From DATKIY01 sp963726755 (lineage in GTDB: Bacteria > Actinomycetota > Actinomycetes > JAHEKZ01), in NCBI GenBank assembly GCA_963726755.1, contig CAVSDB010000003.1:62001-126000 (forward strand): 64,000 nucleotides of DNA, written 5' to 3'. Every line of letters starts with the position of its first letter. Position 1 is the first letter of the stretch. The notes below the pieces were generated by a model that made no database searches, was not told the DNA's origin, and saw nothing but the letters and a program-made list of their open reading frames with translations. Of this stretch, positions 20,329 through 29,276 are shown piece by piece. The position numbers and the translations under genes were made by a program.

Positions 20329-22314
20329 TTGAAGAAGGGCATCACCGCACACATGACCCCGCCTGTGTCCGTAGTAGATCGCGCGGTTCAGTTAGCGCGT
20401 CGCTCGCTGTCTCCAAAGTGGCTCCCCGCCCTAACTGCCGTCGTGATGCTGGCGAGCATGCTGTCCGCAGCACCCGCGGTCGCGGACCGGCACCCCGTTC
20501 ATCGCGGGATTGTCTCCGCCAATCCGGCTGATAACACCCCCGACGTGCTGGACGGACATGTCAACGCGTTTGTGCGGGTCGGGACCATGATCGTGGTTGG
20601 GGGCCAGTTCAACCACGTGGCCCAGGGCGGTGTCACCTACAGCCGGCAAAATCTGTTTGCCTATGACGCTGTCACCGGTGCCGTGAGCACAACGTTTCGG
20701 CCGCACGCGTTCGGTGAGGTCAACGACCTGTTGCTGCGTCCCGGCCGTCGGTCGGTGTACGCGGTCGGGGATTTCAGCTCGATCAACAGACATCCCAGAA
20801 CAAAGCGCGCGGCGAGACTTCAACTGGATACTGGCCGAGTCGAGCCTGGGTTCAGACCGCCACGCCTCGACCGTACGGTGAATGACATCGCATATGCACG
20901 TGGCCGCCTCTACTTGGCCGGTGACTTCACGGACGTCGGTCGCCACCACCGCAGCTATCTGATCGCTCTCGACTCGGCTGGTCGCGACACTGGCACCGCC
21001 GGCGTCAGGCTCAGCGGGACGAACCGAAAGGGTCGTCCACACGTGGTTGCGATGGACATCGCGCCCAATGATCGCCGGATCGCCATCGTCGGGAACTTCC
21101 GTTTGGTCGACGGCCAGCACCGCCCGCAGGTTGCGCTGCTCAAACTTGCTAAACGCCACACTCCACTGGCGTCCTGGTCAACTCGACGGTTTGCCCCGGT
21201 CTGCAACCGTCACTTCGACACGTACATGCGTGGCGTCGCATTCTCACCAACCAGTCGCTACTTCATCATCGTGACGAGCGGCGGTCCCGAGGGCGGTCAA
21301 TCATCGGGGCAGCTCTGCGACACCGCGTCCCGTTGGAACGTCGGCGTCGGCCCGGGCCAACAGCCAGCTTGGGTGGATTACACCGGCGGCGACACTCTGA
21401 CTGCCGTTACCGTCGACCGGAACGTCGTGTACGTCGGTGGCCACCAACGCTGGTTCAACAACAGTTATGGACACAACAGCGCCGGCCCCGGCGCGGTTGA
21501 GCGGCCCGGCATCGCCGCCTTGGACCCCCTCAACGGTCTCCCGCTCGGCTGGAACCCCGGGCGGCCCCGCGGCGTCGGCGTATCCGGCTTTGCCCTCGTC
21601 AAACAAGGCCTACTCGTCGGGCACGACACGAACCAGTTCGGCGGCGAACCACATCAACGGCTCGCCTTCCTACCCATGGACCACGCCAACCCTCTACCTG
21701 CGTACCAGACAGGAAAGCTCCCAGGGACCCTGACGTTACTTGGGCAAGGCAGCACCAACCGAGTCCAGACTCGAACCTTTAACGGCAAGGCAACCGGACT
21801 GCCGACCTTCGTCGCCAGTACCCAACAGTGGCAAGACGTACGGGGCACCTTCGTGGTCGACGACCGGCTTTACGCTGGGTGGTCCAACGGACGGCTTACG
21901 ACTCAGAGTTACCACGGCGGCTCTCTAGGAGCCCCGTCTGAGGTTTCGCTGCAGCATGGCTTCCCCGACCTCGCGCGCGTTCGATCAATGTTTTTCGACC
22001 GGCATTCACATCGGCTGTACTACACACTCACCGGCACCGACAAACTGTTCTACCGATACTTCCAACCGCAAAGCGACATCGTGGGTAGTTGGCGCTACCG
22101 CGCCGGAGCACATTCGGCGGTGGACTGGAACCGCGTCGGTGGCGCATTCCTGGTCGGCAACACGCTGTACTTCACCGACGCACCGACGGGGCAGTTGCGC
22201 AGCATCGCGTGGAACGCGCGAACGGCGAAGACGGCGGGCAAACCCCGAACGCTGGCCGGGCCGCACGTCGATCACAAGAACTACCGATCCCGAGGTCTCG
22301 TCCTTTCGAACTGA
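20329..22314 (+). CDS. Large secreted beta-propeller protein
   Basis: 661 residues from TTG 20329 (ATG 20353 is an equally plausible start). The N-terminal signal peptide is WLPALTAVVMLASMLSAAPA. The body has repeated blades with a V-x-V-G-G-x-F/D pattern: MIVVGGQFNHV, SVYAVGDFSSINRH, RLYLAGDFTDVGRHH, IAIVGNFRLVDGQHR, VVYVGGHQRWFNNSYG. This fits the delta-60/NHL-like beta-propeller proteins of actinobacteria. No catalytic motif or wall anchor. It is one of the few intact long genes in the first 26 kb, which speaks against general decay of the region. Confidence 0.72.
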   Translation: MKKGITAHMTPPVSVVDRAVQLARRSLSPKWLPALTAVVMLASMLSAAPAVADRHPVHRGIVSANPADNTPDVLDGHVNAFVRVGTMIVVGGQFNHVAQGGVTYSRQNLFAYDAVTGAVSTTFRPHAFGEVNDLLLRPGRRSVYAVGDFSSINRHPRTKRAARLQLDTGRVEPGFRPPRLDRTVNDIAYARGRLYLAGDFTDVGRHHRSYLIALDSAGRDTGTAGVRLSGTNRKGRPHVVAMDIAPNDRRIAIVGNFRLVDGQHRPQVALLKLAKRHTPLASWSTRRFAPVCNRHFDTYMRGVAFSPTSRYFIIVTSGGPEGGQSSGQLCDTASRWNVGVGPGQQPAWVDYTGGDTLTAVTVDRNVVYVGGHQRWFNNSYGHNSAGPGAVERPGIAALDPLNGLPLGWNPGRPRGVGVSGFALVKQGLLVGHDTNQFGGEPHQRLAFLPMDHANPLPAYQTGKLPGTLTLLGQGSTNRVQTRTFNGKATGLPTFVASTQQWQDVRGTFVVDDRLYAGWSNGRLTTQSYHGGSLGAPSEVSLQHGFPDLARVRSMFFDRHSHRLYYTLTGTDKLFYRYFQPQSDIVGSWRYRAGAHSAVDWNRVGGAFLVGNTLYFTDAPTGQLRSIAWNARTAKTAGKPRTLAGPHVDHKNYRSRGLVLSN

Positions 22315-22371
22315 ACCGGCGTGACGAGTTCCTGGAGGCGGCGATGGAGAATTGCCTGAGGGAGGTCGGCC

Positions 22372-23783
22372 GTGACCACAGTCCTTGCCATCGACCAGGG
22401 CACCTCAGGAACTAAGGCCGTCGTCGTCGGTGACGACCGCGTGCTGGGGCTCGCCGAGTGTTCGCTGCGACCGAGTTACTTCGAAGGCGGCGGCGTCGAG
22501 CAAGATCCTCAGGAGCTACTTGATTCCGTGCTCCAAGCGGGCCGTGAAGCTGTTGCCCTTGCCAAAGTTCCCATCGACATTGTGACGCTCGCCAACCAAG
22601 GCGAGTCCGTACTCGCCTGGGATCGTCAAACTGGAGCTGCACTTTCGCCGATCGTTGTCTGGCAGGACCGACGGGCCGAGCCGATTTGCGAGGGCTTGCG
22701 CGAGCACGCTGACTTCATTGCCGCCAAGACCGGGCTCGTCCTCGACCCGTACTTCTCTGCCCCCAAGCAGGCATGGCTCCGCCGCAATGTGACGACCGAG
22801 GGGGTCGTCACGACGTCGGACTCCTGGCTGTTGCATCAGCTCACCGGTGAGTTTGTGACCGACGTGTCCACCGCTTCTCGATCTCTTGTCACCGACCTTG
22901 ACACTGGCGACTGGTCACTTGATCTACTGCGTCTGTTCGATCTCGACGACGAACCCATGCCGCGCGATTCTCGCGTCTGACGAGATTGCTGGCACTACGT
23001 CGGCCTTCGGTCCACGAGGTCCCGGTGGGTGGCCTCGTGGTCGACCAACAGGCTGCACTGTTGGCTCAGAACTGTTTGAATCCGGGCGAGGCTAAGTGCA
23101 CGTTCGGAACCGGTGCCTTCCTGCTCGCGAACACCGGACAACAACCGCATCGATCGAGCGCCGGACTAGCTGCGTCTATCGCGTGGCGGCTGAGCGGTGA
23201 CACCACGTACTGCTTCGACGGCCAGGTCTATACCGCTGCTTCTGCGGTGCGATGGCTCCAACAATTGCGCTTTATCGACGACCCCACCGACCTGGATTCC
23301 GTGGCCGCCGATGACGCCGCGGGCGCGCTCGCTGTGCCCGCGCTTGCTGGACTGGCTGCGCCATGGTGGAAACCCGAGGCGCGTGCCACGTTCATCGGCA
23401 TGAGCCTGTCCACTGGACCAGAGCACCTCGTGCTGGCCGTACTCCAGGGCATAGCGGCGCAAGTGGCTGAACTCGGCGACCTCGTCGCAACCGACATGGG
23501 CAAACCTCTGCAACGGCTGCGCGTCGACGGTGGTCTCACCCAGAGTCGGGTACTCATGCAGGCGGTCGCTGACCTGATGCAGATCGGAGTCGACGTTTAC
23601 CCGTCCGCGCATGCCACCCCTATGGGTGCTGCCGCACTCGCCCGCATTGCGCTCAACCCCGATCTAGGCGTTGCCGATGCCGTCGTACCTTGGGAACCGA
23701 GCGAGTTGTACGAACCACGATGGTCAGCGGACAGAGCCACGGAGTTTCGGGCCAGGTGGACGCATGCCGCGGCCACCTGCTGA
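22372..23783 (+). CDS. glpK: FGGY-family carbohydrate kinase, probably glycerol kinase (two frameshifts)
   Basis: GTG 22372 with GAGGGAGG upstream. The N-terminal ATPase fold begins TTVLAIDQGTSGTKAVVVG, the FGGY phosphate-1 loop; ALSPIVVWQDRRA is the W-Q-D-x-R substrate motif of glycerol kinases; DPYFSAPKQAWLRRN is also typical. Shifts near 22960 and 23015 interrupt the middle (LASDEIAGTTSAFG; VGGLVVDQQAALLAQNCL). The C-terminal domain is normal: GEAKCTFGTGAFLLANTG, LRVDGGLTQSRVLMQAVADL and HATPMGAAALA. Product ~470 residues. It phosphorylates glycerol or a related polyol; context with GlpA/GlpB-like oxidoreductases supports glycerol. Confidence 0.75.
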
Positions 23784-23795
23784 CGAGAGATCCTG

Positions 23796-25214
23796 ATGAC
23801 GACTTCAACGAAGATTTATGACGTCACGATTATCGGTGGCGGGCATTGTTGGCTCCGCCATCGCCCGTAGCCTCGCCGGTTACCGACTCGACGTCGCACT
23901 TGTCGAAGCGAACGAAGACGTTTGCGACGGCACTAGCAAAGCCAACACCGCCATCCTGCACACCGGCTTCGACGCCACTCCCGGGTCACTCGAATCAAGG
24001 TTGGTCAAGGCTGGATACACGATGCTGTCTGACTTTGCGCAGCAGGCACGGGTATCCCCGTCGAGCCCACCGGCGCGATTCTTGTCGCCTGGGATGATGA
24101 GCAGTTGCACGAGTTACCCAAACTGCGCGCGAAGGCAGAAGCGAATGGATACAACGAGACCGAGATCTTCACCGTCGATCAGGTTTATGCGGCGGTGCCA
24201 AATCTCGGTGCTGGGGTTCGTGGCGGCCTGTCTGTCCCCGACGAGTCCATCACGTGTACGTGGACAACGAACATCGCGCTGGCCACTGACGCTGTCCAGC
24301 GCGGAACCACGATGCATTTGCGGACGCATGTCGATGCCGTCGAGGTCTTGGCGGATCACACGCTCGTACGTACGAGTCAGGGTCAGATTCTGACTCGCTG
24401 GCTGGTCAACGCCGCGGGGCTGGGCAGTGACGTCATCGATCGGCTGTTTGGCTTCGACCGATTCACCATCACACCTCGCAAGGGCGAACTGCTCGTGTTC
24501 GATAAGCAGGCTCGTCCGTTGGTCGACAAGATCGTGCTTCCGGTGCCCAGCAAGTTGGGCAAGGGCGTACTAGTCAGCCCTACGGTCTACGGCAACGTCA
24601 TGGTCGGCCCAACCGCCGAGAACATCGAAGACCGCACCGACACTTCAACCACGGAGAAGGGATTCGCGTTCCTCACGGGCAAGGCGCAACAACTGCTGCC
24701 CGCACTGGAATACGAGGAGATCACTGCCACCTATGCCGGTCTACGCGCCGCTACCGAACACAGCGACTACATCATCGAGATCGACTCCGATCAGAGATAC
24801 GTCGTCGCCGGAGGCATTCGCTCTACTGGTCTTACCTCTGGCATGGCGATTGCCGAGTACGTTACGGACCTCATTCGCGACGCTGGACGACTGAAACTCA
24901 TCGAACGCGACGACTTACCCGAGCCTCCTCAGATGCCCAACTTGGGTGAGGCCTTCATGCGTCCATATCAGGACGCTGAACGCATCGCCTCCGATTCCGA
25001 GTACGGCCGCATCGTCTGCTTCTGCGAGCGCGTCACCTCTGGCGAGATCCGCGATGCGTGCCACTCCGTGTTGCCAGCGACCACCCTCGACGGTCTTCGG
25101 CGGCGTACTCGGGCGATGAACGGTCGGTGTCAGGGGTTCTTCTGTGGAGCCGAGATTGCCGAGCGTCTTGAGAGTGAACTCGCACGCGCTGCAAGCACGA
25201 AGGCCGACCGATGA
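23796..25214 (+). CDS. glpA: GlpA-like FAD-dependent glycerol-3-phosphate dehydrogenase with C-terminal BFD-type [2Fe-2S] domain (two frameshifts)
   Basis: ATG 23796 begins TTSTKIYDVTIIGGG, the FAD-binding loop. One extra base near 23843 breaks it; without that base the motif reads GGGIVGSAIARSLAGY. A second break is near 24050, then GIPVEPTGAILVAWDDEQLH, FDRFTITPRKGELLVFDKQ and YVVAGGIRSTGLTSGMAIAE. The last ~70 residues carry four cysteines (IVCFCERVTSGEIRDA; AMNGRCQGFFC), the bacterioferritin-associated-ferredoxin-like cluster of anaerobic-type GlpA. It oxidises sn-glycerol-3-phosphate or a similar 2-hydroxy substrate. Its TGA overlaps the ATG of the next gene (ATGA), indicating coupled translation with the GlpB-like subunit. 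Confidence 0.75.
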
Positions 25215-26481
25215 ACCCGCGGTCCCCCGGCGAGTTCGTCTTAACTCCTCGCGTTTGCATCATCGGCGGTGGCCCGTCGGGGTTACGTGCTGCCGCCGAC
25301 CTCGCACCGCGCGTCGACGGCCAGGTGATTGTCCTAGAGCGCGAACCTGAAGCGGGGGGAATCCCCCGTCACAGCGACCACCTTGGCTACGGCCTGCGTG
25401 ACCTTGGAAGGTTCACTACCGGACCTAGGTACGCGCGCGCCTTGCGAGAGCGCGCGTTGACAGCCGGAGCAGACATTCGCACCAGCACCATGGCCACTGG
25501 CTGGTTGGGAGATGCGTCGATAGCCGTCACCTGCCCCGACGGACGCGGACGGGTCGAACCCGACGTTGTCATTCTCGCCACCGGTGCGCGAGAACGGCCA
25601 CGTGCGGCACGGCTTATCCCCGGAGCGCGCTGCGAGGGTGTGTACACCACAGGGCAGCTGCAGAACCTGGTGCACATCAAGCACCGCGAGATAGGACAAC
25701 GCGCCGTCATTCTCGGCGCCGAACTTGTGAGTTGGTCGGCCGTCCTGACGCTCAAGCACGCCGGATGTCGCACCGCGCTCATGGTCACCGAACACGAACG
25801 TCCCGAGTCGTACGCGATCTTCAATGCTCTCGGACGGGGATTGCTTCGCACTCCTGTGGCGACCAACACAAAGCTCGTGCGCATCTTGGGCGACGCCCGC
25901 GTCACAGCAGTCGAGATCGAAAACCTCTCGACGGGCCAACGTCGTGTCTTCGAGTGCGACACCGTGATTCTCACTGGCGACTGGATCCCCGACAACGAAC
26001 TCGCTCGCGAGGCTGGCTTGGTGCTCGACGAAGTCAGCAAGGCGCCGATTACCGACTCCGCGTCTTCGCACCTCGATGACCAGGCGTGTTCGCCATCGGC
26101 AACCTCTTACATCCGGTCGACACAGCAGATGTTGCAGCGCTCGACGGGGCTGCCGTTGTCCCCCACGTCCTCGCGTACCTCGCAGGTGAGCGACAGCAGG
26201 AGACACTCATCGACCTCGTGGTCGAGCCGCCACTTCGTTGGGTGTCGCCTGCGCAAATCGACCTCGCGCAGCCACGTCCGCCGCGTAACCGCCTCCTGCT
26301 GTGGACCGACGAACTTCGAATTGCGCCGCGCGTCGAACTTCGCCAAGGCGGATTGTCGATCGCCTCGCGTCGCATCCCGTGGCCTGCTTCTCCAGGACGA
26401 GCGTTCCGACTTCCGGCATCCCTACTCGACGAGATCGATCCCGGCGCGGGGACGGTCACGATCTCCCTCAGCTCGGATTAG
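25211..26481 (+). CDS. GlpB-like NAD(P)/FAD-dependent oxidoreductase (one frameshift)
   Basis: Starts within the stop of the GlpA-like gene (ATGA). RVCIIGGGPSGLRAAADLAP is the FAD loop, VIVLEREPEAGGIPRHSDHL follows, and PDVVILATGARERPRAARLI is the second dinucleotide motif; AVILGAELVSWSAVLTLKHA is a NAD(P)-type Rossmann loop. Near 26055 one indel occurs; the other frame gives TPGVFAIGNLLHPVDTADVA, the conserved FAD-binding strand, and ends at TAG 26479-26481. It is the usual partner of GlpA-like BFD-domain proteins in several bacteria, passing electrons between the flavins and Fe-S centre. The exact substrate of the pair is not proven by sequence. Confidence 0.72.
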
Positions 26482-26523
26482 CATCCGGATCATTGGCCAT
26501 CGACCCTCGAACGAGGAGAGCCC

Positions 26524-26850
26524 GTGATCTTCATCACCGCGAAGTTCCGTGTCCGCCCAGAGGACGCTAACGAGTGGCCGCAGATCAGCTCTGACTTCAC
26601 GCGTGCGACCCGCAGCGAACCGGGCTGCCTCTGGTTCGACTGGTCCCGAAGTTTGGACGACCCTAACGAGTACGTCCTTGTCGAGGCATTCCGCGACGGT
26701 GATGCAGGCGTAGCACACGTGCAGTCAGACCACTTCAAACGGGCGCGGGAAACACTGCCGGCGCACCTGGCCGAGACACCACGCATCGTCAACTTCGAGG
26801 TCGAACAGGACGACTGGTCCGAGCTCGGGGAACTCGCAGTGGCTGGCTGA
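26524..26850 (+). CDS. Antibiotic biosynthesis monooxygenase (ABM) family protein
   Basis: GTG 26524 with GAGGAG upstream. 108 residues: IFITAKFRVRPEDANEWPQI, SEPGCLWFDWSRSLDDPNEY, VLVEAFRDGDAGVAHVQSDH and FKRARETLP match the dimeric alpha-beta barrel of the ABM/YgiN superfamily (E-P-G-C, F-E/V-E strand and H-x-x-x-x-H/F helix). These act on quinols or reactive carbonyls without cofactors. It lies 42 bases after the GlpB-like gene on the same strand, so it probably belongs to the operon; its role there is unclear. Confidence 0.8.
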   Translation: MIFITAKFRVRPEDANEWPQISSDFTRATRSEPGCLWFDWSRSLDDPNEYVLVEAFRDGDAGVAHVQSDHFKRARETLPAHLAETPRIVNFEVEQDDWSELGELAVAG

Positions 26851-27067
26851 CACCAGATTGTGAGCACCTTTGGGCCGAGACGTTCGTTGTAGCACCAGCA
26901 CCCAATGGCTCATCGGCGCGGCTCCGGCGGTCATGCTGTTCGTCCTCTGGGAGCTCGGGAAAGGCTTGGCACGTCGACGCTCTGGAGTAGTCGCCGGACG
27001 CCCCATCACAACGTAACGACGGACGGCATCGTGTGATGCAGGCGACCTATTCGGTCGGCGCGTGGTT

Positions 27068-28459
27068 TCAAGCGGTGCCGGCAGGGGTCGCCGGCGAGTG
27101 AGCCTGGTCGCTGAGAGGAGTATCGAGGAGCCGGGCTACTGCGACCGCGGTGGCGTAGGCGACAGCGACCCCCACCACGATGAGTGGGGTGGTTCCCAGT
27201 CCTGCGCTGGTGGTGAGGAAGGTCGCGAGCAGGATGGCGGTCCAGGGGAGTTTGAGGATTGTCACCGTTGCGGCGCCGATGGCGACGGCAACCGCCGGGG
27301 TCAGGGAGTACCCCGGCAGATGAGAAGCCATGATCCCGACTGCTGCTCCAAGGAACATGGCGGGAAAGGTTGGGCCGCCTCGGAAGCTCCCGAGCGACAT
27401 GCTGTAGGCCAGGCCCTTGCAGACCAAAAGCAAGGCGAGGGCGCCCAGCGACCACGTGTCGGCGCTGGAGACAAGCCCAGGTAACGAGGCCTGCCCGTCG
27501 AACAGCACCTGGTCGGCGCCCTTGCCGGTGACCTGGTCGAAAGTGATCGCGAGCGCGGCAACAAGGATGCCGACGATCGGAGGGACCAGGAATGGGCGAG
27601 ACTGGGCGATGCGCTCGGTGCGCAGGCCGCCGTGCATGAGCAGCCGCCCCCCGGCTCCGATCACTATCGCCAAGGCGATCGTCCAGGCGAAGTCGGCCAG
27701 GCCGGGTCGTGGGAACGCCGGCAGCGCCAGGGCTGAGATCGTGTAAGAGCTCGCGCTGAGCCCGGACCACGAGCCGTAGCCGAGGGTGACCAGCGTCCCG
27801 ACACCCGCTCCGAGCAGGCCGGGGAGTAGCACCAGACGCAGCCGAGGCCCGCCGATTGCAGCGGCCTCGATGACGATGATCGCGGCGATCACCGGCGAGC
27901 CGAACAGCGAGGTCATCGCGGTGAAACTGCCCACCGCTGCCATGAGGATCGGAACCTGTGGCGGCAACTCACGCCTCGACAGGTGCAGTGTCAACAGCGC
28001 GAGGCCGCCACCCAGGGCCAGCAGCGGTGCCTCCGGTCCGACGACCAGACCGAGGCCGATGCTCGCCACGGCCGCCAGCAGAACACCGGGCAGGTCCTCC
28101 AGTCGCGGCATTCCGCCGCTGGCCAGCCCGTGGGCGGGCACATGGCCCCCCAGACCCGGGAGCCGCTTGATCGCGAACGCGACGATGAGCCCGGCGATGA
28201 ATAGGACGGGAACCGGCCACCACACCGGTTGGCCGTCTGCGAAACCTAAAGCGCTGGGTGCGTCAACGAACACCCATGTCTGCATCTGGGTCGTCAACTC
28301 CAGGAACGCCCACGCCGCGAGTGACACCACCAGACCGACGACTGCGGCCACGAGGAGGAGAACCACGAACGACTTACTCTCCACCAGGTCATCGACCTGG
28401 TCTGCAGTCAACTCCTCGTCCGCCAACTTTGACCTCTTCCTCGAATGGTCGGGCGGCAC
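27068..28459 (-). CDS. CLC-family chloride channel / H+-coupled anion antiporter
   Basis: 463 residues with about ten to twelve TM segments from residue ~32 (VVLLLVAAVVGLVVSLAAWA). GLGLVVGPEAPLLALGGGLA is the CLC selectivity-filter motif (GREGP in canonical members; here GPEAP). FGSPVIAAIIVIEAA and SMSLGSFRGGPTFPAMFLGA (the GxFxP loop) are the other filter segments. GTG 28459 is the listed start; TTG near 28424, with GAGG upstream, is possible. The glutamate of the filter (VGPEAP) is kept, so proton coupling is possible, but the usual arginine is missing. It is isolated from its neighbours and converges on the GlpK operon. Confidence 0.85.
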   Translation of the reverse strand: MPPDHSRKRSKLADEELTADQVDDLVESKSFVVLLLVAAVVGLVVSLAAWAFLELTTQMQTWVFVDAPSALGFADGQPVWWPVPVLFIAGLIVAFAIKRLPGLGGHVPAHGLASGGMPRLEDLPGVLLAAVASIGLGLVVGPEAPLLALGGGLALLTLHLSRRELPPQVPILMAAVGSFTAMTSLFGSPVIAAIIVIEAAAIGGPRLRLVLLPGLLGAGVGTLVTLGYGSWSGLSASSYTISALALPAFPRPGLADFAWTIALAIVIGAGGRLLMHGGLRTERIAQSRPFLVPPIVGILVAALAITFDQVTGKGADQVLFDGQASLPGLVSSADTWSLGALALLLVCKGLAYSMSLGSFRGGPTFPAMFLGAAVGIMASHLPGYSLTPAVAVAIGAATVTILKLPWTAILLATFLTTSAGLGTTPLIVVGVAVAYATAVAVARLLDTPLSDQAHSPATPAGTA

Positions 28460-29079
28460 CAGTCAGCCACAACCAACAGTGGACTCGTGGTGGAAGCCGC
28501 TGGATGGAGAAATCCGTCCGGTGCACGGACACTTCCACAGCCAAGCAGGACTCGCAAGGCGCCACCGTTGCGTTGACAGAACCTTGTCGGGCCAACCTCG
28601 GTGCGGAAGCTACTTCAGCAACTTCGCACCGCGCTCGAAGTCCGCCCGTACCTCGGCGATCTTCGCCGCCAGCTTGGCGTTGGTCACCTTGAGCTTCGCC
28701 TGCAGCGAGGCGCGTTGCTGACGGCCCTCACGGGGCAAGCGCGGGAGGCCCCGGGTGTCTACGAGCCGCAAGCGTCAAGGTCCTGTGCCAGCAGCGCGAC
28801 GCTTTCAGCCACAGCCGCTGGGTCGCCGACCAGCTCTTCAGCAGCGCCACCGCTTCGCTCACTGGCTGACCTATGGCCGCTGAGAACACTTCCACCAGGT
28901 CGTTCAGGAAACCTATCTCCTCCGCTGTCGGCCGGTATCAGACTTCCCCGAACATCAGTAAGCGCATGCTGACCAATGCCAGCCTGATCGTTGCGGTCCC
29001 TCGGAGGCGCTAGTCGCTAAGCCACGCATAGGCGTTGGCCAGGTCAATGCGAGGAAATCTGTGAGGCTTGCGTGAGAAA
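28460..29079. other. Gene-poor stretch between CLC channel and tRNA with minus-strand gene remnants
   Basis: About 620 bases with no full gene. Minus-strand frames carry protein-like helices: a 53-codon ORF (TTG 28771 to TAG 28610) reading LPREGRQQRASLQAKLKVTN then AKLAAKIAEVRADFERGAKL. Upstream, fragments in two other frames read EIGFLNDLVEVFSAAIGQPV and AAVAESVALLAQDL. These look like parts of one or two small alpha-helical proteins disrupted by indels. No family recognised. Confidence 0.3.
28610..28771 (-). CDS. Small lysine/alanine-rich hypothetical protein (possibly a remnant)
   Basis: 53 codons, TTG start. The sequence is strongly amphipathic helix (LQAKLKVTNAKLAAKIAEVR), with balanced K, E and R and a high alanine content, typical of a real coding frame rather than noise. 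No good ribosome binding site and no family match I can name. It could be the C-terminus of a larger gene whose upstream part is in another frame. Confidence 0.3.
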   Translation of the reverse strand: MRLVDTRGLPRLPREGRQQRASLQAKLKVTNAKLAAKIAEVRADFERGAKLLK

Positions 29080-29080
29080 C

Positions 29081-29109
29081 GAAAGCCCCCGGCTTGCGCC
29101 GGGGCTTTC
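29081..29109 (-). terminator. Rho-independent terminator downstream of tRNA-fMet
   Basis: GAAAGCCCCCGGC (29081-29093) pairs with GCCGGGGCTTTC (29098-29109) around TTGC, one bulged C. Read on the minus strand it is followed by a T-rich run (TTTCGTTTCT). It sits 24 bases beyond the tRNA 3' end. Confidence 0.8.
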
Positions 29110-29132
29110 GAACTTCTACGGACCCTACTGAG

Positions 29133-29206
29133 TAGCGGGGGCAGGATTTGAACCTGCGACCTCTGGGTTATGAGCCCAGCGAGCTACCGAGCTGCTCCAC
29201 CCCGCG
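29133..29206 (-). tRNA. Initiator tRNA-fMet (CAT anticodon)
   Basis: Read on the minus strand: acceptor CGCGGGG, D arm GAGC...GCTC, anticodon stem-loop CTGGG-CTCATAA-CCCAG, T arm GCAGG-TTCAAAT-CCTGC, and 3' acceptor CCCCGCT with discriminator A at 29133. The unpaired position 1-72 (C and U) and the three G-C pairs of the anticodon stem (GGG/CCC) are initiator hallmarks. CCA is not encoded. 74 nucleotides, as expected. Confidence 0.97.
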
Positions 29207-29276
29207 TTGGGTGACGCAACCTTACGTTGCAACGACGTCCCGACCAAACTCGGGTCAGATCGAACGCGGCGAACTC

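Noticed and set aside
26851..27067. Small gene between the ABM gene and the CLC channel
   Set aside because: No frame with start, ribosome site and protein-like composition; the gap is 217 bases.
28460..28972. Toxin-antitoxin pair
   Set aside because: Only fragmentary small frames without a recognisable toxin or DNA-binding motif.
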